The notes: a model not told the origin generated them from the letters alone. Counted from the stretch's first letter, positions 1 to 11,104 are shown. The stretch: 64,000 nucleotides of DNA from Allomuricauda sp. F6463D (GCF_023015965.1 NZ_JALKAN010000001.1:1820160-1884159), one strand, 5' to 3'. Translations and numbers: made by a program.

Positions 1-39
1 TTTACCTAAAAATTGTTTCTTGCTTACTTAAAGGTAAGA

Positions 40-225
40 ATGAACATAGAAGAATATTTACCACAATGGATTGAAGACTGGTACGGCTCTCCTGAAGAAC
101 TTGCCAAGGTTTTAGATTTGGCAGTAGAAATGCTATTTTATTTGGAGGAAGATACGTTTGACCAAAAAGCAGTACAACAGGTAGTGATTGCGCTTAGAGG
201 GATTGTGGTTGGGTTGAGGGAATAA
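40..225 (+). CDS. small acidic hypothetical protein
   Basis: A 61-residue frame starting at the ATG at 40, preceded by a purine-rich AAGGTAAG stretch that could serve as ribosome binding site. An in-frame TTG at 13 would add nine residues and is less likely. The protein is acidic and probably helical, with no cysteine, signal peptide or membrane segment. I do not recognise a family. It lies at the window edge, so upstream partners are not visible. Confidence 0.5.
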   Translation: MNIEEYLPQWIEDWYGSPEELAKVLDLAVEMLFYLEEDTFDQKAVQQVVIALRGIVVGLRE

Positions 226-282
226 TATGATTTTACTTGGTATTTAAGCATCCGATTTTATGTGTCAAATCCATTAGATACC

Positions 283-423
283 TGACGAAATCTCATCATC
301 CCAGGTATTATGCTGAAACAAGTCCTGCATGGCGAATTAAATAATTTCAAAATGAGTCGCGATGTAACGATTGAAAAAATCTCGCAATTCTCATCTTTCT
401 CACTTTCGTTCGAAATGCAGTAA
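283..423 (+). pseudogene. possible remnant of a HigA-type XRE antitoxin
   Basis: In the frame opened after the TGA at 283-285 the translation contains IPGIMLKQVL, followed by a stretch with MSRDVTIEKISQFSS and ending SFEMQ before a TAA at 421. HigA-type antitoxins begin with HPG(E/I)xLK and end with a segment like (S/T)xDxAxxxxxFxGxSxxFWxxMQ. The helix-turn-helix that should sit between is missing. No start codon and no intact toxin gene are visible. This reads as a deleted relic, but the match is short and could be chance. Confidence 0.25.
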
Positions 424-465
424 TGGCTATCTATATTGAATTAAGTAGAGTTTACGAATTAACAC

Positions 466-1083
466 CTATTTTCTCGGCTGCAGTAATTTGCCCAAAAAAT
501 AAAGTCCTGCCATAATCAAAAACATCAATAGACACACAAAACTGACATTCAACATTGTTGGCCCAAACCCAAGTTCGTCCTTATTTAAAAACGCATAAGG
601 ATAAAACCCTGAAAAATGCCCGCGCACGATTATAAAAACCAGATACACTATAGGAAATAACAACCACTTGGAGAGTTGTTTCCAAGCAATAGCCGTCTTG
701 GCACAAAACATAAGCCAATACACGTACATAAACACAGGTATAATGGTATGCAACAGTTCGTCGACTACCATTTGCAAACCAGTTGGATTCCAAATTTCAC
801 GTAGTACAAATTGATACACAAGACCAACCACTACACTAAATGTTGTTAATGCAATAGCAGTTGTTTTTTTATGAAAAAGTGCCAATCGTTTTTGGTCAGC
901 TCCAAATACCCGGGTTGTAAAGAAAAACGCCACCAACGTATTGGTGAGTATGGTAAAGTAACTTACAAATCGAACCAAACTCTCTACAATACCAGCTTCG
1001 CGGTTTTGTAACATAAGGTAAAGTTGGGCCAGGACGGCAAACCATGCCATACAAAGTCCCAAGATTTCAAAATTTCTGCGCAT
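466..1083 (-). CDS. Pr6Pr family integral membrane protein
   Basis: A 205-residue protein that is hydrophobic almost throughout, with about six predicted transmembrane helices. The helical blocks and the RFVSYFTILTNTLVAFFF segment near residue 37 match the Pr6Pr (FAR-17a/AIG1-like) group of small bacterial membrane proteins, whose function is unknown. The ATG start at 1083 begins MRRNFEILGL. The gene stands alone between the antitoxin relic and ctlX, on the same strand as ctlX but 60 nt downstream of its stop. Confidence 0.7.
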   Translation of the reverse strand: MRRNFEILGLCMAWFAVLAQLYLMLQNREAGIVESLVRFVSYFTILTNTLVAFFFTTRVFGADQKRLALFHKKTTAIALTTFSVVVGLVYQFVLREIWNPTGLQMVVDELLHTIIPVFMYVYWLMFCAKTAIAWKQLSKWLLFPIVYLVFIIVRGHFSGFYPYAFLNKDELGFGPTMLNVSFVCLLMFLIMAGLYFLGKLLQPRK

Positions 1084-1143
1084 GGCCGAATTTAATTAAT
1101 TCACGGTTTATAATGGTCAATTATATGTCTAATCGATCATGTG

Positions 1144-2079
1144 TTATGCCTTTGGCAAAAATACTTCGGCCATCATACAACGGGCACTTCCGCCCCCACA
1201 AGTTTCTATGGTGTCCAACGAACTATGAATAATGGCACAATGTTTTTCTATTGCTTTGATCTGAGCTTGCGTCAAACTATCATAGGCTTGAGTACTCATT
1301 ACCATATAACGCTGATCATCCGCTCCAATTACCTGAAGCATATTACCTGCAAAGTGATACATCTGTTCTTCGGTAATTCGGATAACTTCCCTACCATCCA
1401 TTTTTATGTGTTCTACCACATTTTTTCTTTCCTTTTTATCATCTATGGAATCCAAACAGATTACGACAAAGGTTTCTGCCATAGCCATCATCACGTTCGT
1501 GTGATAAATTGGCAGTCGTTTACCCTCTACAGTTTGGTTGGCATGAAAAATTACTGGAAAGCAATCGAAATCCTCGCAGAATTCAATAAAAAGCTCTTCG
1601 TCCGCTCGTTCGGAAAGAGCGCAGTATGCTTTTTGGTTTACTCTATCCTTTAGGATACTGCCGGTACCTTCCAAAAAAACGCCATCATCTTCGGCTACTG
1701 TATAGTCCATGATGTTGTTAATTACAAAACCATTTTCCTCCAATAGCTCCAAAATATCTTCCCTACGTTCTTTTCTACGGTTTTCGGCGAACATAGGATA
1801 TACGGAAACGGTACCGCTGGTATGAAAAGAGACCCAATTGTTCGGGAATATGGAATCCGGTGTGTCTTGCTCCATATTATCGCTAATGGTTATCACATTA
1901 ACACCGTGCTCCCTTAGCATCTTTACAAATTGATCGAACTCTTGCTGTGCTTTTTTATTGATCTCCGCATTTTTAATATCCGGGTCTTCTTGAAAATAAT
2001 TGTTTACAGCAGTTTGCTCGTTCATCCTAAAGTTTACAGGACGTACCATAAGAATGGTGTTGGTAATCTGTTTTCTCAA
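1144..2079 (-). CDS. ctlX: CtlX-type citrulline/arginine-metabolism hydrolase
   Basis: A 311-residue protein of the amidinotransferase (arginine deiminase/DDAH) superfamily, five-bladed beta/alpha propeller fold. The call rests on the N-terminal ITNTILMVRPVNFRMNEQT, the acidic DDGVFLEGTGS, the histidine motif IYHTNV and the C-terminal GGGSARCM whose Cys301 should be the catalytic nucleophile. CtlX proteins are linked to citrulline use. No ATG gives the full N terminus. The start is taken as TTG at 2079 because family members carry QITNTIL before the first internal Met; an ATG at 2049 would remove it. It follows the DDAH-like gene by about 50 nt on the same strand, so the two superfamily members are probably co-transcribed. 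Confidence 0.8.
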   Translation of the reverse strand: MRKQITNTILMVRPVNFRMNEQTAVNNYFQEDPDIKNAEINKKAQQEFDQFVKMLREHGVNVITISDNMEQDTPDSIFPNNWVSFHTSGTVSVYPMFAENRRKERREDILELLEENGFVINNIMDYTVAEDDGVFLEGTGSILKDRVNQKAYCALSERADEELFIEFCEDFDCFPVIFHANQTVEGKRLPIYHTNVMMAMAETFVVICLDSIDDKKERKNVVEHIKMDGREVIRITEEQMYHFAGNMLQVIGADDQRYMVMSTQAYDSLTQAQIKAIEKHCAIIHSSLDTIETCGGGSARCMMAEVFLPKA

Positions 2080-2128
2080 TACTTTGATTATTTTAATATA
2101 CCTGTGGCAGCAGGAAGTTGGGTTAAAA

Positions 2129-3040
2129 TTAAACTCTGATCAAAGGCATCGTACTACAACGTAACAGGCCTTCTTGTTTTGCAATTTCGGAATACGGAAT
2201 TTCCTCAACGGTAAATCCCTGGTCCCGAAGCCAATTGTTCAATCGGGTAAAACTCCTTTCCGACACCACTACCTCAGGTGATATGGAAAATACATTACTG
2301 AACATTTGATACATTTCCTCTTTATCAATCTCAAAAATATTTTCCGCACCGAAGAAATCCACTAAGTACTGGTATTCCTCCTCGACCAAAAATCCATTTT
2401 TATGTAAAATTGCTTTGTCCTTTCCAATAGGTTGGAAACAACAATCCAAATGCAGTGCATTTTCTTTTGGATTGGTGTTCGATTTTCTCAACTCGAAAGA
2501 TTTTACGGTTTTATGAGGGAACATTGCACGAATATATTCCACTGCTTCCAAGTTGGTTCGAGCTGTAATATAATCAGCATAATCTACCCCTGAATAGGTT
2601 CCAATGAAAATATGATCGTTCCAGGGCATTACATCCCCTCCTTCTATATGTACTTCTTCAGGCGGACGAACAATCTTTATGGGATCAATTTTATCGAGAA
2701 CTTCATGTATTGCAACAAATTCACGTTCTCGGTTGGGCAAAATATTGGCATGAAACAGTTTATCTTCAATAACAAAAGCTATATCGCGCGTAAATATTTG
2801 ATTACAACCCTCCAACACTTCTGGTCGGTACACATCAACTCCATATTTTTCAAAGACTGCGGCAAAGGCTTCAATTTCTTTGACCATATCTGTTTCTTTG
2901 GGATAGGTTCCAGCTTTTATGTGTTCTATGGACTTAGGATCGTAAGCTTCGTCAATTGTAGGAACCGGACCGCTATTTTGGGCAGTTCCCAATATAACAG
3001 CTTTTAATCTACTGGTCTCATCAATAATGTTCAATTCCAT
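2129..3040 (-). CDS. DDAH/arginine-deiminase family amidinohydrolase
   Basis: A 303-residue member of the guanidino-group-modifying superfamily. Recognisable pieces are FTRDIAFV, the substrate-contacting HIEGGD, the LHLDCCF histidine motif and the C-terminal LRCSTMPL with the presumed nucleophilic Cys295. Database entries for close relatives are usually called dimethylarginine dimethylaminohydrolase or amidinotransferase. The substrate cannot be read from sequence and may be arginine, methylarginine or citrulline. The start is set at the second of two adjacent ATGs (3043 and 3040), giving MELNIIDE; a TTG at 3064 is unlikely. It precedes ctlX in a two-gene unit. Confidence 0.8.
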   Translation of the reverse strand: MELNIIDETSRLKAVILGTAQNSGPVPTIDEAYDPKSIEHIKAGTYPKETDMVKEIEAFAAVFEKYGVDVYRPEVLEGCNQIFTRDIAFVIEDKLFHANILPNREREFVAIHEVLDKIDPIKIVRPPEEVHIEGGDVMPWNDHIFIGTYSGVDYADYITARTNLEAVEYIRAMFPHKTVKSFELRKSNTNPKENALHLDCCFQPIGKDKAILHKNGFLVEEEYQYLVDFFGAENIFEIDKEEMYQMFSNVFSISPEVVVSERSFTRLNNWLRDQGFTVEEIPYSEIAKQEGLLRCSTMPLIRV

Positions 3041-3300
3041 CATAAAAGGTTTATTAGGTACCAAAAATATATATCACAGGAATCAATACGGGAAAACCCT
3101 GAAAATTCTGTGGCAAATCTAGTGTTTTAGTTCATTTTATCTGTCAATGAAAATGATAAAATCACCTACAAAGTATCGGGAAAGAACTTTTAAAATAAAA
3201 CATTTAATAATTAGTCAAAAACTTGTATGTCAAATAGATAAAATTAACGTTAAAACTTAAAAAATTGACAGATGTAAAGTTACCAATAGAATTTAATGAT

Positions 3301-3308
3301 TACATTTG
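3301..3308 (+). promoter_or_regulatory. -7 promoter element TACATTTG
   Basis: TACATTTG matches the Bacteroidota -7 consensus TAnnTTTG exactly and lies 19 nt before the ATG at 3328. I find no TTG -33 element at 17-24 nt upstream, so only half the promoter is supported. Confidence 0.4.
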
Positions 3309-3327
3309 CAATCAGATTTTTCTTACA

Positions 3328-3789
3328 ATGAAAAAAATAGTATTTACATCGATTTTATTGGCGACCGTATTTATCGTTTTAAAAGACATAGATGCTTTCC
3401 AAAAAATAGAAGAAATAAAAATCGTTTCTACATCGAATTCAGAATTAAAGAAATCGATTTACACTGTTAAATATGAGGACTGTATTCATAAAAGTGGGTT
3501 TCCAGATAACGATGCTTTATTCTCCAATGAAACCAGTGCCGATGTTGCGGAGAGTTTTGTAAAGGTGGACGCGTCCTTAAAAAAATATAAAAAATCATTG
3601 GATTCAACTATAAAAAACTTGAGCGTTGTGGATGCCCATGATTTTATCCATCAAACTTTTAAAAAGACCCGAATAGCCATTGCCAACAAAAATATCTCTG
3701 ACATTCAAAAACATTACTACTTTGGAATTATGCAAATTTGCTATGATAGTGACAAGTATTTGAATCAAAATGCCGTAGGAAGACTTTAG
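3328..3789 (+). CDS. hypothetical exported protein
   Basis: A 153-residue protein with an N-terminal hydrophobic segment after MKK, consistent with a Sec signal peptide or one membrane anchor. The remainder is hydrophilic, lysine-rich and probably helical, with two cysteines (YEDCIHK and MQICYDS). I do not recognise a family. The ATG at 3328 is preferred to a TTG at 3265 because it places the hydrophobic signal at the N terminus and sits just after a TACATTTG promoter element. The gene is monocistronic and converges on gltA across a bidirectional terminator. Confidence 0.6.
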   Translation: MKKIVFTSILLATVFIVLKDIDAFQKIEEIKIVSTSNSELKKSIYTVKYEDCIHKSGFPDNDALFSNETSADVAESFVKVDASLKKYKKSLDSTIKNLSVVDAHDFIHQTFKKTRIAIANKNISDIQKHYYFGIMQICYDSDKYLNQNAVGRL

Positions 3790-3810
3790 CTCAAAGAAAG
3801 ATAGCAATAA

Positions 3811-3840
3811 AAAAAAGGAGCTATACCGCTCCCTTTTTTT
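3811..3840. terminator. bidirectional rho-independent terminator
   Basis: An A-run is followed by GGAGC, a TATACC loop, GCTCC and a T-run. The A and T flanks give a U-tract in both directions. It separates the plus-strand hypothetical gene ending at 3789 from gltA, whose stop is at 3865 on the minus strand. Confidence 0.8.
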
Positions 3841-3864
3841 CCTTTTCGTCCCAAATCTTACCTT

Positions 3865-5148
3865 CTACCTTTTTTCCAATGAAACAAAGTTCCTAAGGTT
3901 TTCTCCTATATAAACTTGTCTAGGCCTTCCTATCGGCTCTTTTCTCAATCTCATTTCTCTCCATTGTGCAATCCATCCTGGCAATCTGCCCAAAGCAAAC
4001 ATTACAGTGAACATCTCGGTTGGTATACCCAATGAACGATAAATGATTCCTGAATAGAAATCTACATTGGGATAAAGTTTTCTATCTACAAAATACTTGT
4101 CCTCCAAGGCTTCTTTTTCCAATCCTTTGGCTATATCTAAAATAGGATCTTGAATACCAAGGTTGCCAAGTACTTCGTCTGCCGATTTTTTAATGATTTT
4201 TGCTCTAGGGTCAAAGTTTTTGTATACCCTGTGTCCAAAGCCCATTAAACGGAAAGGATCACTTTTGTCCTTTGCTTTGGCCATATACTTTTTGGTGTCG
4301 CCACCATCTGCTTCTATTGCTTCCAGCATTTCCAAAACAGCTTGGTTAGCCCCTCCGTGCATGGGACCCCATAACGCAGAGATTCCGGCTGATAGAGAAG
4401 CAAACAACCCTGCATGGGAAGATCCAACGATACGTACAGTAGAAGTTGAACAGTTTTGCTCGTGATCTGCGTGTAAAATTAATAGTTTATCCAGAGCATC
4501 TATGGCAATCGGGTCTCTCTTATATTCTTGATTAGGTCTTTTAAACATCATTTTATGAATGTTCTCTACATAACCAAGACTATCATCTCCATAATCCAAG
4601 GGTAGCCCTTTCTTCTTACGCATAGCCCACGCCACCAAAACAGGGAATTTGGCCAAAATACGTACTATGGAACCGTACATTGCAGATTCGGATGACACAT
4701 CCACACAAGATGGGTTAAAAGCCACTAAAGCACTCGTTAAAGAAGATAACACGCCCATTGGGTGTGCTGATTTAGGGAAACCATCCAAGATTTTCTTCAT
4801 TTCCTCATCTACTTGGGACTCTTCCTTAATATCATTATGGAATTTTTCCAGTTCTTCTTTATTTGGTAATTCACCAAAAATCAAAAGATAGGCCACTTCC
4901 AAAAAGTCGGCCTTCTCCGCTAAATCCTCAATCGAATATCCGCGATATCTCAAAATCCCTTTTTCGCCATCTAGAAAGGTAATTTCACTTTCGCAAGATC
5001 CAGTGTTCTTATAACCGGGATCTAAAGTTACCATTCCAGTTGCGGCCCTTAAGGTTTTAATATCTATGGCCAATTCATCTTCAGTACCTTTGATAACGGG
5101 GAATTCAAATCTTTCACCCCCATATTCGAGTATAGCTTTATCCGACAT
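3865..5148 (-). CDS. gltA: citrate synthase
   Basis: A 427-residue type II bacterial citrate synthase, the same length as E. coli GltA. It condenses acetyl-CoA and oxaloacetate at the entry of the citric acid cycle. Visible family landmarks are RYRGYSIEDLAE, HADHEQNCSTSTVR, the catalytic-histidine MHGGANQAV, the signature GFGHRVY and YPNVDFYSG with the catalytic aspartate. The start is the ATG at 5148 (MSDKAILEYGG); an upstream in-frame start at 5220 would add 24 residues that do not fit the family. It is the last gene before the bidirectional terminator and lies 121 nt downstream of the starch-synthase-like gene. Confidence 0.96.
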   Translation of the reverse strand: MSDKAILEYGGERFEFPVIKGTEDELAIDIKTLRAATGMVTLDPGYKNTGSCESEITFLDGEKGILRYRGYSIEDLAEKADFLEVAYLLIFGELPNKEELEKFHNDIKEESQVDEEMKKILDGFPKSAHPMGVLSSLTSALVAFNPSCVDVSSESAMYGSIVRILAKFPVLVAWAMRKKKGLPLDYGDDSLGYVENIHKMMFKRPNQEYKRDPIAIDALDKLLILHADHEQNCSTSTVRIVGSSHAGLFASLSAGISALWGPMHGGANQAVLEMLEAIEADGGDTKKYMAKAKDKSDPFRLMGFGHRVYKNFDPRAKIIKKSADEVLGNLGIQDPILDIAKGLEKEALEDKYFVDRKLYPNVDFYSGIIYRSLGIPTEMFTVMFALGRLPGWIAQWREMRLRKEPIGRPRQVYIGENLRNFVSLEKR

Positions 5149-5269
5149 CTTATATTTTAATAGATTAGTAAAAATAGAAAGCGAAAAATACGAAAAAGCA
5201 CAGCCATTAACAATTCCCAATCGCTATTTCTGCCGCTATTTACGATAAAATATAGGGGGAAACAGTCCT

Positions 5270-6808
5270 TTAGTCCTGTTTGTAAAGCAACTTATAATAT
5301 TGGTCTACAGATTTCTTCCAGGTAAAGCGTTTTTTCCTTGCAGCCACTTGTATTTTTTTCCAGTTGGGCTTATCGTTTTCGAACACATCCAAAGCCATAT
5401 CAAACGCTTCTAACATGTTTTTTATTTTTTCATCATAACTGTCTCCGTCAAACGTAAAACCTGTTTTCCTGTGTTCTACCGTATCCTTTAATCCCCCTGT
5501 ATAATGAACCAAACAAGGGTTCCCATTTCTCATGGCCAACATTTGACTGATTCCACAGGGTTCAAATAGACTTGGCATTACATAGAGATCGGACTCTAGG
5601 TATATGGAGTCTATCAATTTTTCGGATTGACCATTGGTAAAGATAAAATTCTTGTGTTCGTAGCTTAATTTTCTAAATAGTTCTTCGTACTCAGGAGCGC
5701 CTGTTCCCAACAGCATAAAAATGCCGTCAATCTTCTCCAGTTTGTGCAATATTTCCACAAATGCTTCTGGTGAACGCATAAAAAAATAAAATTTTTGTTC
5801 GGTTAGCCGTGCGACACTGGACGCTATAAACTTGGGTCTTTGATCTACATAAGTCATGATTTTTTCACCCGTGTGGGCCAAAAAATCAGCTTTGTACTTT
5901 TTTGATTCTTCTTGCAGCCACCTAAAAAGAGCTTTTACCGTGTTCCGGTAGATATTTCCTTTTTTCTCATTGTTGATATTCTTGTAGTTGCACCCATTCA
6001 AAATACCAAACAACCGTCCTTCTTGATCGGCGATTTGTAAATCCTTTTCCAAACTTTCTCCTCCAATGAATTCTGGTGGCGAACTTGGTTTGAGCACATC
6101 TTCTTTATACGATGGTGAAACAGTGTGCACAGCGTCGGCAAAACGAATACCCACGGCCATTAAGTTGATACAATCTTGGTATCTATAATCCATCAATTTT
6201 TGATAATCTAAAGATACATTAGGGAACCAGTGTTTAACGGACGAGTAGTTTCCATCGAACGGACGTATGCCTTGAATAGCTAAATTATGGATGCTATATA
6301 TAATTCGAATATCCTTTAGATTGGTATAATCTTGATGATATTCCCTTAGGAACAATAGCAAACTTGAATGCCAATCATGTAAATGGATAATATTTAAATC
6401 GCCAAACGCTCCCTGTTTGATTGCCTCGGCCACAGCCGTACAAAATATGAAGTATTTAATGGCATCGGTAAAGAAGGGTTCTTCAGGATCGTTGTGGTAA
6501 ATATGTGCAATATCCCCAGCTTCTATCTCAGGGTGATGCAATACATAGTGAAATATATTCGAAAACTCTTTTTTTGGCTTTACCTCGTATAATTCAGCCG
6601 TGTAACCAATACCACGTAACGAAAAATTTAAGGTGGCCCGGGGCAATCCTCCTTGGTGTAATCTAGAATAGGAAGGAACCACAACATGAACCTTATCACC
6701 CCTTTCCGAAATCTGCCTGGGCACGTCTCTAACCACATCTCCCATACCACCTGCTTTACAATTTTCTATAGCATCATTTTCGGCGGCAACAAAAAGAAAG
6801 TTATTCAT
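5270..6808 (-). CDS. glgA: glycogen/starch synthase (GT5)
   Basis: A 512-residue GT-B glycosyltransferase of family GT5, which extends alpha-1,4-glucan from ADP- or UDP-glucose. The N-terminal nucleotide-sugar loop is KAGGMGDV (Lys18), corresponding to KxGGLADV, and the C-terminal half carries PSLFEPCGISQM and YTGGLKDTV typical of the family. It is somewhat longer than E. coli GlgA. No glgC, glgB or glgP gene is in the window, so a role in glycogen storage is inferred from family only. A terminator separates it from eno, so it is probably transcribed on its own. Confidence 0.85.
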   Translation of the reverse strand: MNNFLFVAAENDAIENCKAGGMGDVVRDVPRQISERGDKVHVVVPSYSRLHQGGLPRATLNFSLRGIGYTAELYEVKPKKEFSNIFHYVLHHPEIEAGDIAHIYHNDPEEPFFTDAIKYFIFCTAVAEAIKQGAFGDLNIIHLHDWHSSLLLFLREYHQDYTNLKDIRIIYSIHNLAIQGIRPFDGNYSSVKHWFPNVSLDYQKLMDYRYQDCINLMAVGIRFADAVHTVSPSYKEDVLKPSSPPEFIGGESLEKDLQIADQEGRLFGILNGCNYKNINNEKKGNIYRNTVKALFRWLQEESKKYKADFLAHTGEKIMTYVDQRPKFIASSVARLTEQKFYFFMRSPEAFVEILHKLEKIDGIFMLLGTGAPEYEELFRKLSYEHKNFIFTNGQSEKLIDSIYLESDLYVMPSLFEPCGISQMLAMRNGNPCLVHYTGGLKDTVEHRKTGFTFDGDSYDEKIKNMLEAFDMALDVFENDKPNWKKIQVAARKKRFTWKKSVDQYYKLLYKQD

Positions 6809-6877
6809 GCGGGAGAATTTAAAAGGTAGTTTAGTGACCCCTTAAGTTAACCAAACTTTGTTATTGAAACAAAAAAA

Positions 6878-6904
6878 AGCCTTTTCCAATTGGAAAAGGC
6901 TTTT
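6878..6904 (-). terminator. rho-independent terminator after eno
   Basis: A perfect inverted repeat AAGCCTTTTCC / GGAAAAGGCTT with an AATT loop is followed, on the minus strand, by a long T-run. It lies 24 nt beyond the eno stop. Confidence 0.9.
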
Positions 6905-6927
6905 AATATGCTAAATAATTATTATGC

Positions 6928-8226
<1,299 letters not shown>

Positions 8227-8336
8227 TCAATATTTTAGTTGTGATTATTGGGCTAAGATACAAAAGGTGACGTTGTTAACTTCATGATATTGCCCACAAA
8301 ACATACATAATTCCTTAAAAACAAAACTATAACGTT

Positions 8337-9449
8337 TTAGTTTTTACTTGCCTTGATCAAATCAAAGAACTGGTCGAACAGATAATCTGCATCGTGTGGG
8401 CCTGGACTTGCTTCTGGGTGATATTGCACCGAGAAAACGTCTTTATTCTTCATTTTAATACCGGCCACCGTTTGATCGTTCAAATGTGTATGGGTAATCT
8501 CAAGCTCAGCATTTGCTTCGGTTTCTTCCCTGTTAACAGCGAACCCGTGGTTTTGGGAAGTAATCTCCCCTTTTCCCGTCATTAAATTTAAGATAGGATG
8601 ATTGATTCCCCTATGTCCATTGTGCATTTTATAGGTAGAAACTCCGTTGGCAAGTGCCAATACTTGGTGTCCCAAACAAATTCCAAACAAGGGCTTATTT
8701 GAGTCGATGATTTCTTTGGTAGCTGCAATAGCATCCGTTAATGGTTCTGGATCTCCGGGTCCATTGGAAATGAAATATCCATCCGGGTTCCAGGCCTTCA
8801 TTTCATCATAAGATGAATTATAAGGGAATACTTTGATATGCGCTCCTCTCTTAGCCAAGTTTCTTAGAATATTCTTCTTGATTCCGATATCTAATGCAGA
8901 TATTTTAATTTCGGCATTTTCATCTCCGTAGTAATAGGGTTCTTTCGTGGAAACTTTGGACGAAAGCTCCAACCCTTCCATACTTGGCACTTGTTTCAAT
9001 TCTTCTTTTAAGGCATTTATATCATCCACTTTGGTGGAGATCAACGCATTCATTGCACCATTATCCCTAATATAGCTCACCAAAGCACGTGTATCCACAT
9101 CGGAAATAGCTAATAGATTGTTCTTGTCCAAGAATTCCAATAGGCTCATCTCTGCACTGGGTCTTGAGTATTCATAACTGAAATTTTTACAGATAAGCCC
9201 CGAAATTTTAATTGAATCTGATTCAACTTCTTCCTTGTGGGTACCATAATTCCCAATATGTGCATTGGTGGTTACCATTAACTGTCCGTAATATGATGGG
9301 TCGGTGAATATTTCCTGATATCCGGTCATCCCAGTATTGAAACAAACTTCTCCAACCGCGGTACCTTCTTTACCTCCTACGGCCTTTCCATAAAATATGG
9401 TTCCGTCCGCTAACAAAATCAACGCTTTCTTCTTTGTGTGATACTTCAT
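8337..9449 (-). CDS. carA: carbamoyl-phosphate synthase small subunit
   Basis: A 370-residue glutamine amidotransferase subunit that supplies ammonia to CarB for carbamoyl phosphate, feeding arginine and pyrimidine synthesis. The N-terminal domain includes GYQEIFTDPSYYGQ, and the class I amidotransferase domain has FGICLGHQVLA with the nucleophilic cysteine and VQYHPEASPGPHD with the catalytic His/Glu. The carB gene is not adjacent, which is common in this group. It begins 37 nt after the terminator that ends the ribosomal block, so it probably has its own promoter. Confidence 0.97.
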   Translation of the reverse strand: MKYHTKKKALILLADGTIFYGKAVGGKEGTAVGEVCFNTGMTGYQEIFTDPSYYGQLMVTTNAHIGNYGTHKEEVESDSIKISGLICKNFSYEYSRPSAEMSLLEFLDKNNLLAISDVDTRALVSYIRDNGAMNALISTKVDDINALKEELKQVPSMEGLELSSKVSTKEPYYYGDENAEIKISALDIGIKKNILRNLAKRGAHIKVFPYNSSYDEMKAWNPDGYFISNGPGDPEPLTDAIAATKEIIDSNKPLFGICLGHQVLALANGVSTYKMHNGHRGINHPILNLMTGKGEITSQNHGFAVNREETEANAELEITHTHLNDQTVAGIKMKNKDVFSVQYHPEASPGPHDADYLFDQFFDLIKASKN

Positions 9450-9484
9450 TTCGTGTTCTAGTTTCAGTTAAGACAAAAAAACAT

Positions 9485-9516
9485 AAAAAAAGGATAAGTT
9501 TTCACTTATCCTTTTT
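9485..9516 (-). terminator. rho-independent terminator of the ribosomal block
   Basis: AGGATAAGT, a four-base loop and ACTTATCCT form a nine-pair stem, flanked by A-runs and T-runs so that the minus-strand transcript ends in U. It lies just beyond rplQ and marks the end of the 17 kb ribosomal protein block. Confidence 0.9.
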
Positions 9517-9546
9517 CCTAAAATATAATAATTAATAACATTCTTC

Positions 9547-10050
9547 TTATTCTTCAGAATCGTCAGTTTTGGTTTCGGCCGCTGGAGCCGGAGTTTCAGC
9601 TTTTTTGGTGCTTCCTCCTCTTCTACTTCTTCTTGTTGATTTCTTTTTGGGCTTACCAGCATTGTATAGCTCATTAAAATCCACCAACTCGATCATCGCC
9701 ATATCGGCGTTATCTCCCAAACGGTTACCCAATTTAATAATTCTTGTATAACCTCCTGGTCTGTCACCTACTTTCTCGGCAACTGTGCTGAACAATTCAG
9801 TTACTGCCTCCTTACTTCTCAAGTTACTAAAAACAACCCTTCTATTATGTGTACCTTTTTCGGTAGTTTGGTTGTTCTCTGTTTTTGCTTTAGTAATCAA
9901 AGGCTCAATGAACTTCTTCAACGCCTTGGCTTTAGCAACCGTAGTGTTGATTCTTTTGTGTTCTATAAGGGAACTTCCCATATTGGCCAACATGGCCTTT
10001 CTGTGGGCAGCTGTTCTACCTAAGTGATTAAACTTTTTTCCGTGTCTCAT
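9547..10050 (-). CDS. rplQ: ribosomal protein L17
   Basis: A 167-residue 50S protein, last gene of the alpha operon. The core ([20 protein letters not shown] to about residue 127) is standard L17. It continues into a low-complexity tail of about 40 residues, first Lys/Arg/Ser-rich ([12 protein letters not shown]), then Ala/Thr/Glu-rich, ending DDSEE. E. coli L17 stops near residue 127. Such tails occur in Bacteroidota. Their role is not known to me. Confidence 0.97.
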   Translation of the reverse strand: MRHGKKFNHLGRTAAHRKAMLANMGSSLIEHKRINTTVAKAKALKKFIEPLITKAKTENNQTTEKGTHNRRVVFSNLRSKEAVTELFSTVAEKVGDRPGGYTRIIKLGNRLGDNADMAMIELVDFNELYNAGKPKKKSTRRSRRGGSTKKAETPAPAAETKTDDSEE

Positions 10051-10111
10051 TGTTCTATATTATCATCTTGCTACCAAATCCCAAATTAATTGAGAGAGCA
10101 AAATATGATTA

Positions 10112-11104
10112 TTAATCTTTATCTAATTTGTATTTGGAAAGGTCCATACCAAACTGTAGGCCTTTGTTGATGACCAATTCTTCCAACTCGGTCAATGATT
10201 TTTTACCGAAGTTTCTGAACTTCATCAAATCATTTTTATTAAAGGAAACCAAATCTCCCAAAGAATCAACTTCAGCAGCTTTGAGACAGTTCAATGCCCT
10301 TACGGACAAGTCCATATCTACTAATTTGGTCTTTAATAACTGACGCATGTGCAATGATTCCTCATCGTAGGTCTCTGTTTGTGCAATTTCGTCGGCTTCC
10401 AACGTAATGCGCTCATCGGAGAACAACATAAAGTGGTGAATCAAAACCTTGGCTGCCTCGGTCAAGGCATCTTTTGGATGGATAGAACCATCTGTGATGA
10501 TTTCAAAAACCAATTTTTCGTAATCGGTCTTTTGTTCTACCCTAAAGTTTTCGATACTGTATTTTACGTTCTTTACAGGAGTATAAACAGAGTCTACCGC
10601 TATGCTGCCCAAAGGTGCATTGGCCTTTTTGTTTTCCTCAGCGGGAACATATCCACGACCTTTTTCGATAACAACCTCAAGGTTAATACTTACCTTAGGA
10701 TCCATATTGCAGATTACCAAGTCTGGATTCAGTACTTGATATCCTGAAATAAACTTTTGGAAGTCACCAGCAGTCATTTGCTCTTTTCCACTTACGGAAA
10801 TAGATACAGTTTCACTCTCAACATCATCAATCTGTCTTTTAAACCTAACCTGTTTAAGGTTCAGGATTATTTCTGTAACGTCTTCAACAACGCCAGGAAT
10901 AACAGAAAATTCATGTTCAACTCCATCTATGCGCACAGAAGTGATGGCAAAACCTTCCAAAGAGGAAAGTAATACCCTTCTCAGCGCATTCCCAACTGTT
11001 AATCCATAACCAGGTTCCAAAGGACGAAATTCGAATTTCCCTTCGAAATCTGTTGAATCGATCATTATAACTTTATCGGGCTTCTGAAAATTAAGTAATG
11101 CCAT
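10112..11104 (-). CDS. rpoA: RNA polymerase alpha subunit
   Basis: A 330-residue alpha subunit. The N-terminal assembly domain includes [14 protein letters not shown], and the C-terminal domain holds the helix-hairpin-helix region [16 protein letters not shown] and [11 protein letters not shown] that contacts UP-element DNA and activators. It lies between rpsD and rplQ as in most bacteria. No insertion or truncation is seen. Confidence 0.98.
   Translation of the reverse strand: MALLNFQKPDKVIMIDSTDFEGKFEFRPLEPGYGLTVGNALRRVLLSSLEGFAITSVRIDGVEHEFSVIPGVVEDVTEIILNLKQVRFKRQIDDVESETVSISVSGKEQMTAGDFQKFISGYQVLNPDLVICNMDPKVSINLEVVIEKGRGYVPAEENKKANAPLGSIAVDSVYTPVKNVKYSIENFRVEQKTDYEKLVFEIITDGSIHPKDALTEAAKVLIHHFMLFSDERITLEADEIAQTETYDEESLHMRQLLKTKLVDMDLSVRALNCLKAAEVDSLGDLVSFNKNDLMKFRNFGKKSLTELEELVINKGLQFGMDLSKYKLDKD

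Noticed and set aside
1141-1653. A 170-residue open frame on the plus strand opposite ctlX
   Set aside because: It is entirely antisense to a well-supported gene, has no family features and follows from codon bias of the real gene.
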